A stretch of DNA of 64,000 nt from Acerihabitans sp015654925 (GTDB lineage: Bacteria; Pseudomonadota; Gammaproteobacteria; Enterobacterales; Enterobacteriaceae). Each line of letters begins with the position of its first letter. Within the stretch, counting starts at the first letter, position 1. The DNA is taken from the NCBI RefSeq assembly GCF_047324175.1, contig NZ_CP178732.1:124001-188000 (forward strand). The letters are read 5' to 3'. Shown here one piece after another: positions 1 to 8,535 of this stretch. The notes below the pieces were generated by a model that saw nothing but the letters and a program-made list of their open reading frames with translations, was not told the origin of the DNA and did no database searches. The translations under genes were made by a program, and so were the position numbers.

Positions 1-1
1 C

Positions 2-583
2 CGTTTTGTCAGAATGAAAAGTTTAACCAATAAACGTGAAATACACGTGAGTACCCAAACCGGCCGTATGGTATTAACCATTACCGATGACGAACTGGTC
101 CGGGTCAATATGGGCGAACCGAATTTCGATCCGCAGATCGTGCCTTTCCGCGCCACCAAGGCCGAGAAAACTTATATTATGCGGGTAGCCGAGCAGACCG
201 TGCTATGCGGGGTGGTTTCCATGGGCAATCCCCACTGCGTTATCCAGGTGGAGGACGTGGACACCGCGCCGGTGGCCACCCTCGGGCCGGTGATGGAAAA
301 TCACGAACGTTTTCCGGAGCGGGCCAATATCGGGTTTATGCAGGTCATCGACCCGCAGCATATCCGCTTGCGGGTGTTCGAACGCGGCGCCGGGGAAACC
401 CGGGCCTGCGGCAGCGGCGCCTGCGCGGCGGTGGCGGTCGGTATCCAGCAGGGACTGCTGTCGGATCGCGTGGATGTGGATCTGACGGGCGGCCGGCTGC
501 AAATCAGTTGGAAAGGGCCGGGGAATCCGCTGTATATGACCGGACCGGCAACGCATATCTATGACGGGTTTATTCATCTATGA
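2..583 (+). CDS. dapF: Diaminopimelate epimerase, 5'-truncated by window edge
   Basis: This enzyme interconverts LL- and meso-diaminopimelate in the cytoplasm for lysine and peptidoglycan synthesis. The frame is already open at the window edge, so only the C-terminal 193 or so residues are present, and the first catalytic Cys in the N-terminal half lies outside. The second catalytic Cys is visible in GAGETRACGSGACAAVAV, followed by the family-typical GGRL and WKGPGNPLYMTGPA segments. The ATG at 14 is internal, because homologues continue upstream (the preceding codons read RFVR). The stop overlaps the yigA start by ATGA, which indicates translational coupling in a dapF-yigA-xerC-yigB operon. 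Confidence 0.97.
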   Translation, partial: RFVRMKSLTNKREIHVSTQTGRMVLTITDDELVRVNMGEPNFDPQIVPFRATKAEKTYIMRVAEQTVLCGVVSMGNPHCVIQVEDVDTAPVATLGPVMENHERFPERANIGFMQVIDPQHIRLRVFERGAGETRACGSGACAAVAVGIQQGLLSDRVDVDLTGGRLQISWKGPGNPLYMTGPATHIYDGFIHL

Positions 584-1284
584 AGCATCTCGGGGAGCAA
601 GTGGATACGGCTTTGCGGCTTGATGACGACGTGGTCGCGCAATTTTTGTTGGATAATCCGGATTTTTTCATCCGCAATGCCTGCCAGGTCGAGCAAATGC
701 GCGTGCCCCATGTTAACCGGGGCAGCGTTTCGCTGCTTGAGTGGCAACTTGCGCGGCAGCGTCATCATATCCAGCAACTGGAAGAAGACATCACCCGGTT
801 GATGGAGCAGGCCGCGGCGAATGAACAGCTGTTTAACCGCCTGTTGGATTTACAGTCAGACCTGGCCGCCGCCGACGGCCTGCTGGACATGCTCAACCGC
901 TTGCAGCGCTGGGCGCGCAGCCTGGGATTATCCGGAGCCCATGTGCGCCTATTCACCGATAAATGGTTTATCGGCGCGCCGTCTGATTTTACCCACCTGG
1001 GCATTTCCCGCGCCGCCTTCGAACCTTTGCGCATCCAGCGCCTGGGGCAGGGGAATCACTATTTGGGCAGTCTTAACGGTCCCGAATTGTTGCAACTCCT
1101 GCCCCAGGCCCGACAGGTTGGCTCGGTGGCGATGTCGCTGATGGGCGAGAAGGGCGATCTGGGCGTGCTGACGTTCACCAGCCGCGACGGCCAGCATTAC
1201 CAGCCCGGCATGGGTACCGTGCTGCTGCAACAGCTTGCCGTGTTGTTGCCCGGCCTGCTGACCCGCTGGGTCGGCCGGTCATGA
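580..1284 (+). CDS. yigA: DUF484 family protein YigA
   Basis: This is a 234-residue cytoplasmic protein of the DUF484 family, about the length of E. coli YigA. The N-terminal part (residues ~15-35, DDVVAQFLLDNPDFFIRN) and a heptad-rich stretch (~55-95) suitable for a coiled coil precede a GAF-like C-terminal domain. The biochemical role is not established. Its constant place between dapF and xerC is the strongest family signature. It overlaps dapF by 4 bases and xerC by 4 bases (both ATGA), so the three are almost certainly co-translated. Confidence 0.93.
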   Translation: MKHLGEQVDTALRLDDDVVAQFLLDNPDFFIRNACQVEQMRVPHVNRGSVSLLEWQLARQRHHIQQLEEDITRLMEQAAANEQLFNRLLDLQSDLAAADGLLDMLNRLQRWARSLGLSGAHVRLFTDKWFIGAPSDFTHLGISRAAFEPLRIQRLGQGNHYLGSLNGPELLQLLPQARQVGSVAMSLMGEKGDLGVLTFTSRDGQHYQPGMGTVLLQQLAVLLPGLLTRWVGRS

Positions 1285-2192
1285 CCTCCCCCGACTCGCC
1301 GCTGCGCCCTGAGGTAGACGCTTTTTTGCGTTACCTGCGGGTAGAGCGGCAGCTCAGTCCATTGACCCAATCGAGTTATGACCACCAGTTGACCGCCCTG
1401 TTAATCCTGGCTGGCGAACTGGGCGTAACCGCCTGGCCGCAGCTGGATGTGACCCACGTCCGGTCGATGACCACCCGCAGTAAACGCCAGGGCCTGCAGG
1501 CGGCCAGCCTGGCGTTGCGTTTGTCGGCGCTGCGCAGTTTCCTTGACTGGCTGGTGGGGCGGGGCGAATTAAAAGCCAACCCCGCCAAAGGCGTTTCCGC
1601 GCCGCGGGCCGGCCGGCATCTGCCGAAAAATATGGATGTCGACGAAGTTAACCGGTTGCTGGATATCGATACCAACGATCCGCTGGCGGTACGCGATCGC
1701 GCCATGCTGGAAGTCATGTATGGCGACGGCCTGCGCCTGGCGGAGCTGGTGAACCTGGATTGCGGCCATATTGATTTGGCGGCCGGAGAAGTCTGGGTGG
1801 TGGGTAAAGGCAACAAAGAGCGCAAACTGCCGCTGGGCAAGAGCGCCATCACCTGGCTTCAGCATTGGCTGGCGCTGCGCGATCTGTTCGCTCCCGAGGA
1901 CAATGCCGTGTTCGTCGCCAAAACCGGTAAGCGTATCTCCATGCGCAATGTGCAAAAAAGGTTTGCGGAGTGGGGGGTGAAGCAGGGCCTTGAGAGCCAT
2001 GTCCACCCCCATAAACTGCGCCACTCCTTTGCCACCCATATGCTGGAGTCCAGCGGTAATCTGCGGGCGGTGCAGGAATTGCTCGGCCATGCCAACCTCT
2101 CCACCACCCAAATTTATACCCATCTTGATTTCCAGCATCTGGCCCTGGTCTATGATGCCGCGCATCCGCGCGCCAAACGAGGGAAGACCTGA
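1281..2192 (+). CDS. xerC: Site-specific tyrosine recombinase XerC
   Basis: XerC acts with XerD at dif to resolve chromosome dimers at the septum. The protein is 303 residues, close to the ~298 of E. coli. An N-terminal SAM-like core-binding domain (~10-95) is followed by the catalytic domain with the complete active set: Arg152 (GLRLAEL), Lys176 (GKGNKER), His244 and Arg247 (HPHKLRH), His270 (LLGH) and nucleophile Tyr279 (TTQIYTHLD). The start overlaps yigA and the stop overlaps yigB by one base. It is a housekeeping recombinase, not a phage integrase, as shown by its operon setting and length. Confidence 0.97.
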   Translation: MTSPDSPLRPEVDAFLRYLRVERQLSPLTQSSYDHQLTALLILAGELGVTAWPQLDVTHVRSMTTRSKRQGLQAASLALRLSALRSFLDWLVGRGELKANPAKGVSAPRAGRHLPKNMDVDEVNRLLDIDTNDPLAVRDRAMLEVMYGDGLRLAELVNLDCGHIDLAAGEVWVVGKGNKERKLPLGKSAITWLQHWLALRDLFAPEDNAVFVAKTGKRISMRNVQKRFAEWGVKQGLESHVHPHKLRHSFATHMLESSGNLRAVQELLGHANLSTTQIYTHLDFQHLALVYDAAHPRAKRGKT

Positions 2193-2908
2193 TGCATTTT
2201 TATCGACCCCTGCGCCCGTTCAGCGCGTTGACCTTTGACTTGGACGACACCCTTTATGATAACCGTCCGGTGATTGCCCGCACGGAACTGGAGTCGGTCG
2301 CTTTTTTGCAGAGCTATCACCCGGCGCTGAAAACGCTGGACGCCGGCCATTTTAAAGCGCTGCGGGCCGAATTGCGCAGGCAAGAGCCGGAAATTTATCA
2401 TGACGTCACCCGCTGGCGCTGGCGGGCGGTGGAACTGGCGCTGCGCAATCACGGCTTAAGCGCGCAGGAAGCCCGGGCCGGCGCCGACGCCGCCATGGCG
2501 AATTTCGCCCGCTGGCGCAGCGATATCAGCGTGCCCGATGCCACCCACCGGACGCTGGGCGCGCTCGCGGCCCGCTGGCCGCTGGTGGCTATTACCAACG
2601 GTAATGCTTCCCCGGAGGCTTGCGGCCTGGGCGATTATTTCGCTTTTGTGCTGCGCGCCGGTCCCGATGGCCGGGCCAAGCCTTACCGGGATATGTATCA
2701 CCGGGCGGCGATTAAATTGGATGTGCCGTTAAACGGCATTTTGCATGTGGGCGATGATTTGGCGGCGGACGTTACCGGCGCCATACGCTGCGGCATGCAG
2801 GCCTGCTGGATTAACGATCGCGGCGGTGATTTTTTCCAGGCCCCCGATGCCCGTCTGTTGCCGCATATTGAAATTTCGCAGTTGGCATCTTTGACAGCCT
2901 TGTTATAA
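2192..2908 (+). CDS. yigB: HAD-family phosphatase YigB (FMN biosynthesis)
   Basis: This is a HAD-superfamily phosphatase of 238 residues. E. coli YigB dephosphorylates 5-amino-6-(5-phosphoribitylamino)uracil in riboflavin synthesis. Visible motifs are motif I DLDDT (residues ~13-17, nucleophile and general acid Asp), motif II ITNGN (~133), a Lys in GRAKPYRDMY (~167) and motif IV HVGDDLAADV (~186). It shares a TGATG stop/start with xerC and closes the dapF operon, followed by the independent uvrD promoter. Confidence 0.93.
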   Translation: MHFYRPLRPFSALTFDLDDTLYDNRPVIARTELESVAFLQSYHPALKTLDAGHFKALRAELRRQEPEIYHDVTRWRWRAVELALRNHGLSAQEARAGADAAMANFARWRSDISVPDATHRTLGALAARWPLVAITNGNASPEACGLGDYFAFVLRAGPDGRAKPYRDMYHRAAIKLDVPLNGILHVGDDLAADVTGAIRCGMQACWINDRGGDFFQAPDARLLPHIEISQLASLTALL

Positions 2909-2909
2909 T
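2882..2909 (+). promoter_or_regulatory. uvrD sigma-70 promoter
   Basis: TTGGCA (2882-2887) and a perfect TATAAT (2904-2909) are separated by 16 bases, in the arrangement I recall for the E. coli uvrD promoter. It lies across the end of yigB, so uvrD has its own transcript. The SOS box follows immediately and would cover the start point. Confidence 0.7.
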
Positions 2910-2918
2910 CCTTTATAT

Positions 2919-2938
2919 ATCTGTATAAATAACCAGTA
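2919..2938 (+). promoter_or_regulatory. LexA (SOS) operator of uvrD
   Basis: The core CTG-N10-CAG (2921-2936, CTGTATAAATAACCAG) matches the LexA consensus with an AT-rich centre. It sits just downstream of the TATAAT element, where LexA binding would block initiation, as known for E. coli uvrD. Confidence 0.88.
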
Positions 2939-2992
2939 CATTTGCTTTGTCGCCGTCAGGCGCCAGAGAAGTGTCGTAAAAAAAGGTCCCCT

Positions 2993-5155
2993 ATGGACGT
3001 TTCCGATCTGCTTGATAGCCTAAATGACAAACAACGCGAAGCCGTGGCTGCCCCGCGCGGCAACCTGCTGGTCCTGGCTGGCGCGGGCAGCGGCAAAACC
3101 CGGGTCCTGGTACATCGCATCGCCTGGCTGCTCTCGGTGGAAAACTGCTCGCCGTACTCCATCATGGCGGTGACGTTCACCAATAAAGCCGCCGCGGAAA
3201 TGCGCCATCGCATCGAGCATTTGATCGGAACCGGCCAGGGCGGCATGTGGATCGGCACGTTTCATGGCCTGGCGCATCGCCTGCTGCGCGCCCATCATCT
3301 GGACGCCAACCTGCCGCAGGATTTCCAAATCCTCGACAGCGAAGATCAGCTGCGTTTGCTCAAACGGATTATCCGCGCGCTGAACATCGACGAGAAGCAG
3401 TGGCCTCCCCGCCAGGCCATGTGGTACATCGGCGGTAAAAAAGACGAAGGCCTGCGCCCCCAGCACGTTGAGAGCTATGGCAATCCGGTGGAAGCCACCT
3501 GGCTGCGCATCTACCAGGCCTACCAGGAAGCCTGCGACCGCGCGGGCCTGGTGGATTTCGCGGAACTGCTGCTGCGCGCCCATGAGCTGTGGCTCAACAA
3601 ACCCCACATCCTTAAACACTACCGCGAGCGTTTCGGCAATATCCTGGTGGATGAATTCCAGGACACCAACCGCATCCAATATGCCTGGATCAGGCTGCTG
3701 GCGGGCGATAGCGGCAACGTGATGATTGTGGGCGACGACGATCAGTCCATCTACGGCTGGCGCGGCGCGCAGGTAGAGAATATCCAGCGTTTCCTGGATG
3801 ATTTTCCCGGTGCGCATACCGTGCGTCTGGAACAAAACTATCGCTCCACCAGCAACATCCTGAAAGCGGCCAATGCGCTGATAGCCCATAACGGCGGCCG
3901 GCTGGGTAAAAATCTCTGGACCGAGGACCCGGAAGGGGAACCGATTTCCGTCTACTGCGCATTTAACGAGCTGGATGAAGCGCGCTTCGTGGTCAACCGC
4001 ATCCGCACCTGGCAGGAAACGGGCGGCGCGCTTAATGACAGCGCCATCCTTTATCGCAGCAATGCCCAATCCCGGGTACTTGAAGAAGCCTTGCTGCAAA
4101 ATGCCATGCCTTATCGCATCTATGGCGGCCAGCGGTTTTTTGAACGCCAGGAGATTAAAGATGCGCTGGCCTACCTGCGGTTGATCGCCAATCGTAATGA
4201 CGATGCGGCCTTCGAACGCGTGGTCAATACCCCGACGCGCGGCATCGGCGACCGCACCCTGGACGTGGTGCGCCAGGCGGCGCGCGATCGCCAGATGACC
4301 ATGTGGCAGGCCACCCGGGCCATTATGCAAGAGCGGGTGCTGGCCGGGCGCGCCGCGTCGGCCATGCAGCGTTTTCTTGAACTGGTGGACGCCCTGGCGG
4401 AAGAAACCGCCGATTTACCGCTGCATGTGCAAACCGACCGGGTGATTAAAAACTCAGGCCTGTGGATTATGTATGAGCAGGAAAAAGGGGAAAAGGGCCA
4501 GGCGCGCATTGAAAACCTTGAGGAGCTGGTTACCGCGACGCGGCAATACAGCTACCAGGACGAAGATCAGGATTTAATGCCGCTACAGGCATTTTTATCC
4601 CATGCCGCCCTGGAAGCCGGTGAGGGCCAGGCCAGCGCCAACCAGGACGCGGTGCAGCTTATGACGCTGCATTCCGCCAAGGGTTTGGAGTTCCGCCAGG
4701 TGTTTATCGTCGGCATGGAGGAGGGCATGTTCCCCAGCCAAATGTCCCTTGATGAAGGGGGGCGGCTGGAAGAGGAGCGGCGCCTGGCCTACGTCGGCGT
4801 GACCCGCGCCATGGAAAAACTGACCATTACCTATGCTGAAACCCGGCGCCTGTATGGCAAAGAGGCGTTCCACCGTCCGTCGCGCTTTGTCGGCGAGCTG
4901 CCCGAGGAGTGCATTGAAGAGGTGCGGCTGCGCGCCAGCGTAACCCGCCCGGCCAATCATCAGCGCATGGGCACTCCCCTGAGCGAAAATGACAGCGGTT
5001 TTTCCCTGGGCCAACGGGTGAGGCATCCGAAGTTCGGCGAAGGCACCGTGGTCAACCTGGAGGGCAGCGGTGAACACAGCAGGCTGCAGATCGCCTTTCA
5101 GGGCCAGGGAATCAAGTGGCTGGTGGCGGCCTATGCCCGTTTGGAGACGGTCTGA
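2993..5155 (+). CDS. uvrD: DNA helicase II UvrD
   Basis: UvrD is a superfamily 1A 3'-5' helicase for nucleotide excision and mismatch repair and for clearing RecA or stalled polymerase. The Walker A motif AGAGSGKT has Lys35. Motif II is LVDEFQDTN, motif III VGDDDQSIYGWRGA, motif IV LEQNYRST and motif VI LAYVGVTRAMEKL. I chose the ATG at 2993, giving 720 residues beginning MDVSDLLDSLNDKQREAVAA, exactly like E. coli. The frame stays open upstream to 2942, but that extension has no homology and would run through the promoter leader. Regulated by the LexA box upstream. Confidence 0.98.
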   Translation: MDVSDLLDSLNDKQREAVAAPRGNLLVLAGAGSGKTRVLVHRIAWLLSVENCSPYSIMAVTFTNKAAAEMRHRIEHLIGTGQGGMWIGTFHGLAHRLLRAHHLDANLPQDFQILDSEDQLRLLKRIIRALNIDEKQWPPRQAMWYIGGKKDEGLRPQHVESYGNPVEATWLRIYQAYQEACDRAGLVDFAELLLRAHELWLNKPHILKHYRERFGNILVDEFQDTNRIQYAWIRLLAGDSGNVMIVGDDDQSIYGWRGAQVENIQRFLDDFPGAHTVRLEQNYRSTSNILKAANALIAHNGGRLGKNLWTEDPEGEPISVYCAFNELDEARFVVNRIRTWQETGGALNDSAILYRSNAQSRVLEEALLQNAMPYRIYGGQRFFERQEIKDALAYLRLIANRNDDAAFERVVNTPTRGIGDRTLDVVRQAARDRQMTMWQATRAIMQERVLAGRAASAMQRFLELVDALAEETADLPLHVQTDRVIKNSGLWIMYEQEKGEKGQARIENLEELVTATRQYSYQDEDQDLMPLQAFLSHAALEAGEGQASANQDAVQLMTLHSAKGLEFRQVFIVGMEEGMFPSQMSLDEGGRLEEERRLAYVGVTRAMEKLTITYAETRRLYGKEAFHRPSRFVGELPEECIEEVRLRASVTRPANHQRMGTPLSENDSGFSLGQRVRHPKFGEGTVVNLEGSGEHSRLQIAFQGQGIKWLVAAYARLETV

Positions 5156-5248
5156 GCCCCAAGGGGCGCGAAAGTCGATGGTAACGATCATTTACTCATT
5201 AAATGGGCTGATTGTATAAAAAATAGACGACAAAGCGCCGCTTACGTA

Positions 5249-5278
5249 TTGACAGACTTTTTCATCTCGGCGTAACAT
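5249..5278 (+). promoter_or_regulatory. corA promoter (predicted)
   Basis: TTGACA (5249-5254) and TAACAT (5273-5278) are separated by 18 bases. The predicted start near 5285 would give an unusually long untranslated leader of about 245 nt before corA. Confidence 0.6.
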
Positions 5279-5284
5279 GCGCGC

Positions 5285-5531
5285 ACTATTCTTGTGAGAG
5301 GATCACGCCTTGGACGCCCCCAGTAGATACTGGCTCGATAATCTGTTGATCAGGTACACCCACTAAGGCTATCCCGAATGCTGATAGCCTCAGTGGTTGT
5401 CAGCGACCCGCATTTATGTGTCGCTCTGAGTCAGATCTGTGATGGTCTGAAACTTGCCGGTGACATTCTCACCCCCGGTTTCTGCTTTCTAATGCGTTTC
5501 CCGATTGTCACCGCTAAGGAAGCTATGGCGT
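5285..5531 (+). promoter_or_regulatory. corA mRNA leader, structured
   Basis: The ~245-nt leader between the predicted corA start point and the corA ATG holds several inverted repeats. One pairs CACTAAGGCTATC with GATAGCCTCAGTG (about 5361-5394, one G-U). A second pairs CAGCGAC with GTCGCTCTG (about 5401-5429). A long-range pairing of CGGTGACA (from 5458) with TGTCACCG (about 5506-5514) closes the region before the corA ribosome-binding site. In Salmonella the corA leader controls Rho-dependent termination in response to Mg2+ through the short ORF corL. The layout here fits such a control region, but the mechanism in this organism is inferred. Confidence 0.6.
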
Positions 5532-5539
5532 ATGCTTAA
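5378..5539 (+). CDS. Candidate leader peptide (corL-like), 53 codons
   Basis: An ATG at 5378 has AAGG (5365-5368) nine bases before it and opens a 53-codon frame starting MLIASVVVSDPHLCVAL and ending EAMAYA, with its TAA at 5537-5539. The stop lies 7 bases inside corA, in a different frame, so its ribosomes would terminate on the corA start. The putative Shine-Dalgarno lies inside the left arm of the first leader hairpin, so folding would hide it. This is what a translation-sensing leader ORF needs. I cannot check conservation, and the identification with Salmonella corL is inference. Confidence 0.45.
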   Translation: MLIASVVVSDPHLCVALSQICDGLKLAGDILTPGFCFLMRFPIVTAKEAMAYA

Positions 5540-6482
5540 CGCGTTTAAATTGGATCAAAACCGCTTGTCTCGCCTCGAACTGGATGAAGCGGATACGTTA
5601 GCCGGTTCCGTTTGGGTGGATTTGATTGAACCCGGCGACGATGAACGGGATCGGGTCCAGGAAGAATTGGGCCAAAGCCTGGCGACGCGCCTTGAACTGG
5701 AAGATATCGAAGCTTCCGCCCGTTTTTTCGAAGACGAAGACGGGTTGCATATTCACTCATTCTTTTTTTATGAAGATGCGGAAGATCACGCCGGTAACGC
5801 CACCGTGGCCTTTACCATCCGCGACGGCCGGCTGTATACCCTGCGCGAGCGCGAGCTGCCCGCGTTCCGGCTCTATCGGATGCGCGCCCGCAGCCAGACC
5901 CTGACCGACGGCAATGCCTATGAACTCCTGCTCGATTTATTCGAAACCAAAATCGAGCAACTGGCCGATGAAATCGAAAATATCTACAGCGATCTGGAAG
6001 CCCTGAGCCTGGTGATTATGGAAGGACACCAGGGGGATGAGTATGATGAAGCGCTGTCGACCCTGGCGGAGCTGGAGGATGTGGGCTGGAAAGTGCGCCT
6101 GTGCCTGATGGATACGCAGCGTGCGCTGAATTTCCTGGTGCGCAAGGCGCGCTTGCCGTCCGGCCAGTTGGAGCAGGCCCGTGAAATCCTGCGGGATATC
6201 GAGTCGCTGCTGCCCCATAACGAATCGCTGTTCCAGAAGGTCAACTTCCTGATGCAGGCGGCGATGGGTTTTATCAACATCGAGCAAAACCGCATCATCA
6301 AGATATTCTCGGTGGTATCGGTGGTGTTCCTGCCGCCGACGTTGGTCGCTTCCAGCTATGGCATGAATTTTACCTTTATGCCCGAGCTGAAATGGTCGTT
6401 CGGTTACCCCGGCGCGATTGGCCTGATGATTCTGGCGGGGCTGGCGCCCTACCTCTATTTTAAACGTAAAAACTGGCTATAG
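5532..6482 (+). CDS. corA: Magnesium/cobalt transporter CorA
   Basis: CorA is a pentameric inner-membrane channel for Mg2+, Co2+ and Ni2+. I chose the ATG at 5532, preceded by AAGGAAG, giving 316 residues starting MLNAFKLDQNRLSRLE, the same length as E. coli. The large N-terminal cytoplasmic funnel and its long helix (LFETKIEQLADEIENIYSDLE) lead to TM1, which ends in the family signature YGMNF, then a short loop MPELKWSFG and TM2, ending in a basic tail FKRKNWL. The open frame extends back to 5505, but that lacks homology. It is monocistronic, with a regulated leader. Confidence 0.97.
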   Translation: MLNAFKLDQNRLSRLELDEADTLAGSVWVDLIEPGDDERDRVQEELGQSLATRLELEDIEASARFFEDEDGLHIHSFFFYEDAEDHAGNATVAFTIRDGRLYTLRERELPAFRLYRMRARSQTLTDGNAYELLLDLFETKIEQLADEIENIYSDLEALSLVIMEGHQGDEYDEALSTLAELEDVGWKVRLCLMDTQRALNFLVRKARLPSGQLEQAREILRDIESLLPHNESLFQKVNFLMQAAMGFINIEQNRIIKIFSVVSVVFLPPTLVASSYGMNFTFMPELKWSFGYPGAIGLMILAGLAPYLYFKRKNWL

Positions 6483-6600
6483 CGGCGCGTAAGTCCGGGC
6501 GACTGGCGGAGAATTGTACGATAAATGCTTCCCCGCTGGGCGGGATATGATAAAACATATTCTACACTAGAGTTTTAGCATCTTCTGACAACTGCCGCTT

Positions 6601-7656
6601 ATGAAACAATTTTCGCAACCCGCCCAGTGGGCAATTTTGCTGTCTTGCTCGCTGGCGCTGGGATTTGCCCTGCAATATTTCAATTTTCCCGCCGCCCTGT
6701 TAATGGGGCCGATGCTGGTGGGCGTGGTCATGGCGCTTTGCGGCGCGACAATTACCGTCTCCGCCGGCATCTTCGTCGGTTGCCAGGCCGTGCTCGGCTG
6801 TATGATTGCCCTCACTTTATCCCCCGGTATTCTGACCGTGCTGCTTTCCGACTGGCTGCTGGTGCTGGTGGTATTGGTGCTGACGCTGCTGGCCAGCGGC
6901 CTGTCGGGTTGGCTGCTGGTCCGGTTCAGCAGCTTGCCCGGGCCGACCGGCGCCTGGGGGTCTTCTCCGGGCGGGGCGTCGGCCATGGTGGCCATGTCGG
7001 GTGAATTTGGCGCCGATGTGCGGTTGGTGGCGTTTATGCAATATCTGCGCGTACTGTTCGTCGCGGCGGCGGCGGCCATGGTGGCCCACCTCAGCATGGG
7101 CGACCAGACCGGCGCGGCGGCTGCGGTGGTCTGGTTTCCCCCGCTGGGATACCGCTTTGCCGCCACCGTGGCCATCGCCATCGCGGGCGCATGGCTGGGG
7201 CGCAAACTGCATATTCCGGCCGGTGCGCTGCTGATCCCGATGCTGGTCGGCGCCACTTTGCACGTTACCGGCACGCTGTCGATGGAGGTGCCACAGTGGC
7301 TGTTGGCCCTGGCCTATGCCTTTATCGGCTGGACCGTCGGCCTGCGTTTTACGCCCGCCATCGTGATGCTGGCGTTAAAAACCCTGCCGCAGATGGTGGC
7401 GTCAATCATCGGACTGATTCTGTTATGCGGATTTATGGCCTGGATACTGACGCTATTGCTGCCGGTGGATTTATTGACCGCGTATCTGGCCACCAGCCCC
7501 GGCGGGCTGGATACCGTAGCGATTATCGCCGCGGGCAGCCATGCCGATATCGGTTTTGTCATGGCGATGCAAAGCCTGCGGCTGTTCTCGATTTTATTGC
7601 TCGGACCGGCAATGGCGCGCTTTATCTCGCGCCACGCCGCCCCGCGTGTGGCGTGA
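6601..7656 (+). CDS. abrB: AbrB-family integral membrane protein
   Basis: This is a 351-residue, very hydrophobic protein with about ten membrane segments arranged as two related halves, each carrying a GPM/PMLVG or TSPGG-type motif (LLMGPMLVGVV near residue 33, GSSPGGASAMVAMSG near 120, LLIPMLVGATLHV near 210, ATSPGGLDTVAIIA near 298). That duplication is characteristic of the AbrB family, sometimes labelled ammonia monooxygenase-like. E. coli AbrB is implicated in aidB regulation, and the transported substrate is not known. It ends convergently inside rarD with a 63-base overlap. Confidence 0.8.
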   Translation: MKQFSQPAQWAILLSCSLALGFALQYFNFPAALLMGPMLVGVVMALCGATITVSAGIFVGCQAVLGCMIALTLSPGILTVLLSDWLLVLVVLVLTLLASGLSGWLLVRFSSLPGPTGAWGSSPGGASAMVAMSGEFGADVRLVAFMQYLRVLFVAAAAAMVAHLSMGDQTGAAAAVVWFPPLGYRFAATVAIAIAGAWLGRKLHIPAGALLIPMLVGATLHVTGTLSMEVPQWLLALAYAFIGWTVGLRFTPAIVMLALKTLPQMVASIIGLILLCGFMAWILTLLLPVDLLTAYLATSPGGLDTVAIIAAGSHADIGFVMAMQSLRLFSILLLGPAMARFISRHAAPRVA

Positions 7657-8535
7657 TTTTCGCTGCATCAGTATCGCGTCAAAAATAAATACCGCCAGCG
7701 CCAGCCAGATAAAGCTAAAGGCGAACAGCTTGTCTTCCGACATGACTTCGCCATAAAACAACACCGCCAGCAGGAACATCAAAGTCGGGCCGAGATATTG
7801 GAAAAACCCCAGCGTCGAAAGGCGCAGATGGTTGGCGGCGGCGGCAAACAGCAGCAGCGGAATAGTCGTGATAATCCCCGCCGCCACCAGCAGCAGATTT
7901 AATTGCCACGGGTTGGCGCTTAAATGGCTGGTCGCGCTGTCGGCGATGGCGAACAGGTACCAGGCGCCGGCGGGCAACAACCACAGGGTTTCTATCAGCA
8001 TGCCGGTTTGCGGGTCCACCCCCAGTTTTTTGCGCAGCAGACCGTAAAACGCAAAGCTGAACGCCAGCCCCAGGGCAATCCACGGCAGCGACCCGAACTT
8101 CCACAGTTGTATCAGCACGCCGCACACCGCCAGTATCACCGCCAGCCACTGGAGCTTGCGAAACCGCTCGCCGAGAAAGACCATCCCCAGCAATATATTC
8201 ACCAGCGGATTGATAAAGTAGCCCAGACTGGCCTCCAGCATATGGTGGTGATTCACCGACCAGATATAGAGCAGCCAATTACTCCCGACCAGTACCGATG
8301 TCACCCCCAGGACCAGCAGCACCTTGGGCCGGCGGAACACCGCGCGCACCTGCGGCCATTTACGGCAAACGCTCAGCAGCGCCATCATAAAAAATACCGA
8401 CCAGATGATGCGGTGGGTGAGGATTTCCTGGGCGGGTACCTGTTGAATCAGTTTGAAATAGGCCGGTGCCAGTCCCCAAATCAGATAAGCGCCCAGCGCG
8501 CATAAAACGCCCTGGCGTGTGGATTTTTCATTCAT
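7594..8535 (-). CDS. rarD: EamA-family permease RarD
   Basis: RarD is a drug/metabolite transporter superfamily permease with two EamA repeats and about ten membrane helices. The chloramphenicol-sensitivity link is known from other species, and the physiological substrate is unclear. The N-terminus TRQGVLCALGAYLIWGLAPA and the segments HHMLEASLGYFINPLVN and LSTLGFFQYLGPTLMF match the family closely. The protein is 313 residues, about 17 longer than E. coli. The extra basic tail (SRHTRGGVARDKARHCRSEQ) is read from DNA that on the other strand encodes the end of abrB. The start ATG at 8535 is preceded by AGGT. Confidence 0.93.
   Translation of the reverse strand: MNEKSTRQGVLCALGAYLIWGLAPAYFKLIQQVPAQEILTHRIIWSVFFMMALLSVCRKWPQVRAVFRRPKVLLVLGVTSVLVGSNWLLYIWSVNHHHMLEASLGYFINPLVNILLGMVFLGERFRKLQWLAVILAVCGVLIQLWKFGSLPWIALGLAFSFAFYGLLRKKLGVDPQTGMLIETLWLLPAGAWYLFAIADSATSHLSANPWQLNLLLVAAGIITTIPLLLFAAAANHLRLSTLGFFQYLGPTLMFLLAVLFYGEVMSEDKLFAFSFIWLALAVFIFDAILMQRKSRHTRGGVARDKARHCRSEQ

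Noticed and set aside
1281..2192. Phage or integron integrase
   Set aside because: The tyrosine recombinase is XerC by length, active-site set and the dapF-yigA-xerC-yigB operon.
2942..2992. Longer N-terminus of UvrD
   Set aside because: Lies in the SOS-box leader and lacks homology. The ATG at 2993 reproduces the 720-residue family length.
3020..4330. 436-codon antisense ORF inside uvrD
   Set aside because: Mirror frame of a GC-rich conserved gene; its protein shows no family motifs and has the His/Gln/Ala bias of antisense frames.
5294..5326. 10-codon GTG frame near the corA transcript start
   Set aside because: No ribosome-binding site and only nine bases from the predicted start point. 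The 5378 ORF is the better leader-peptide candidate.
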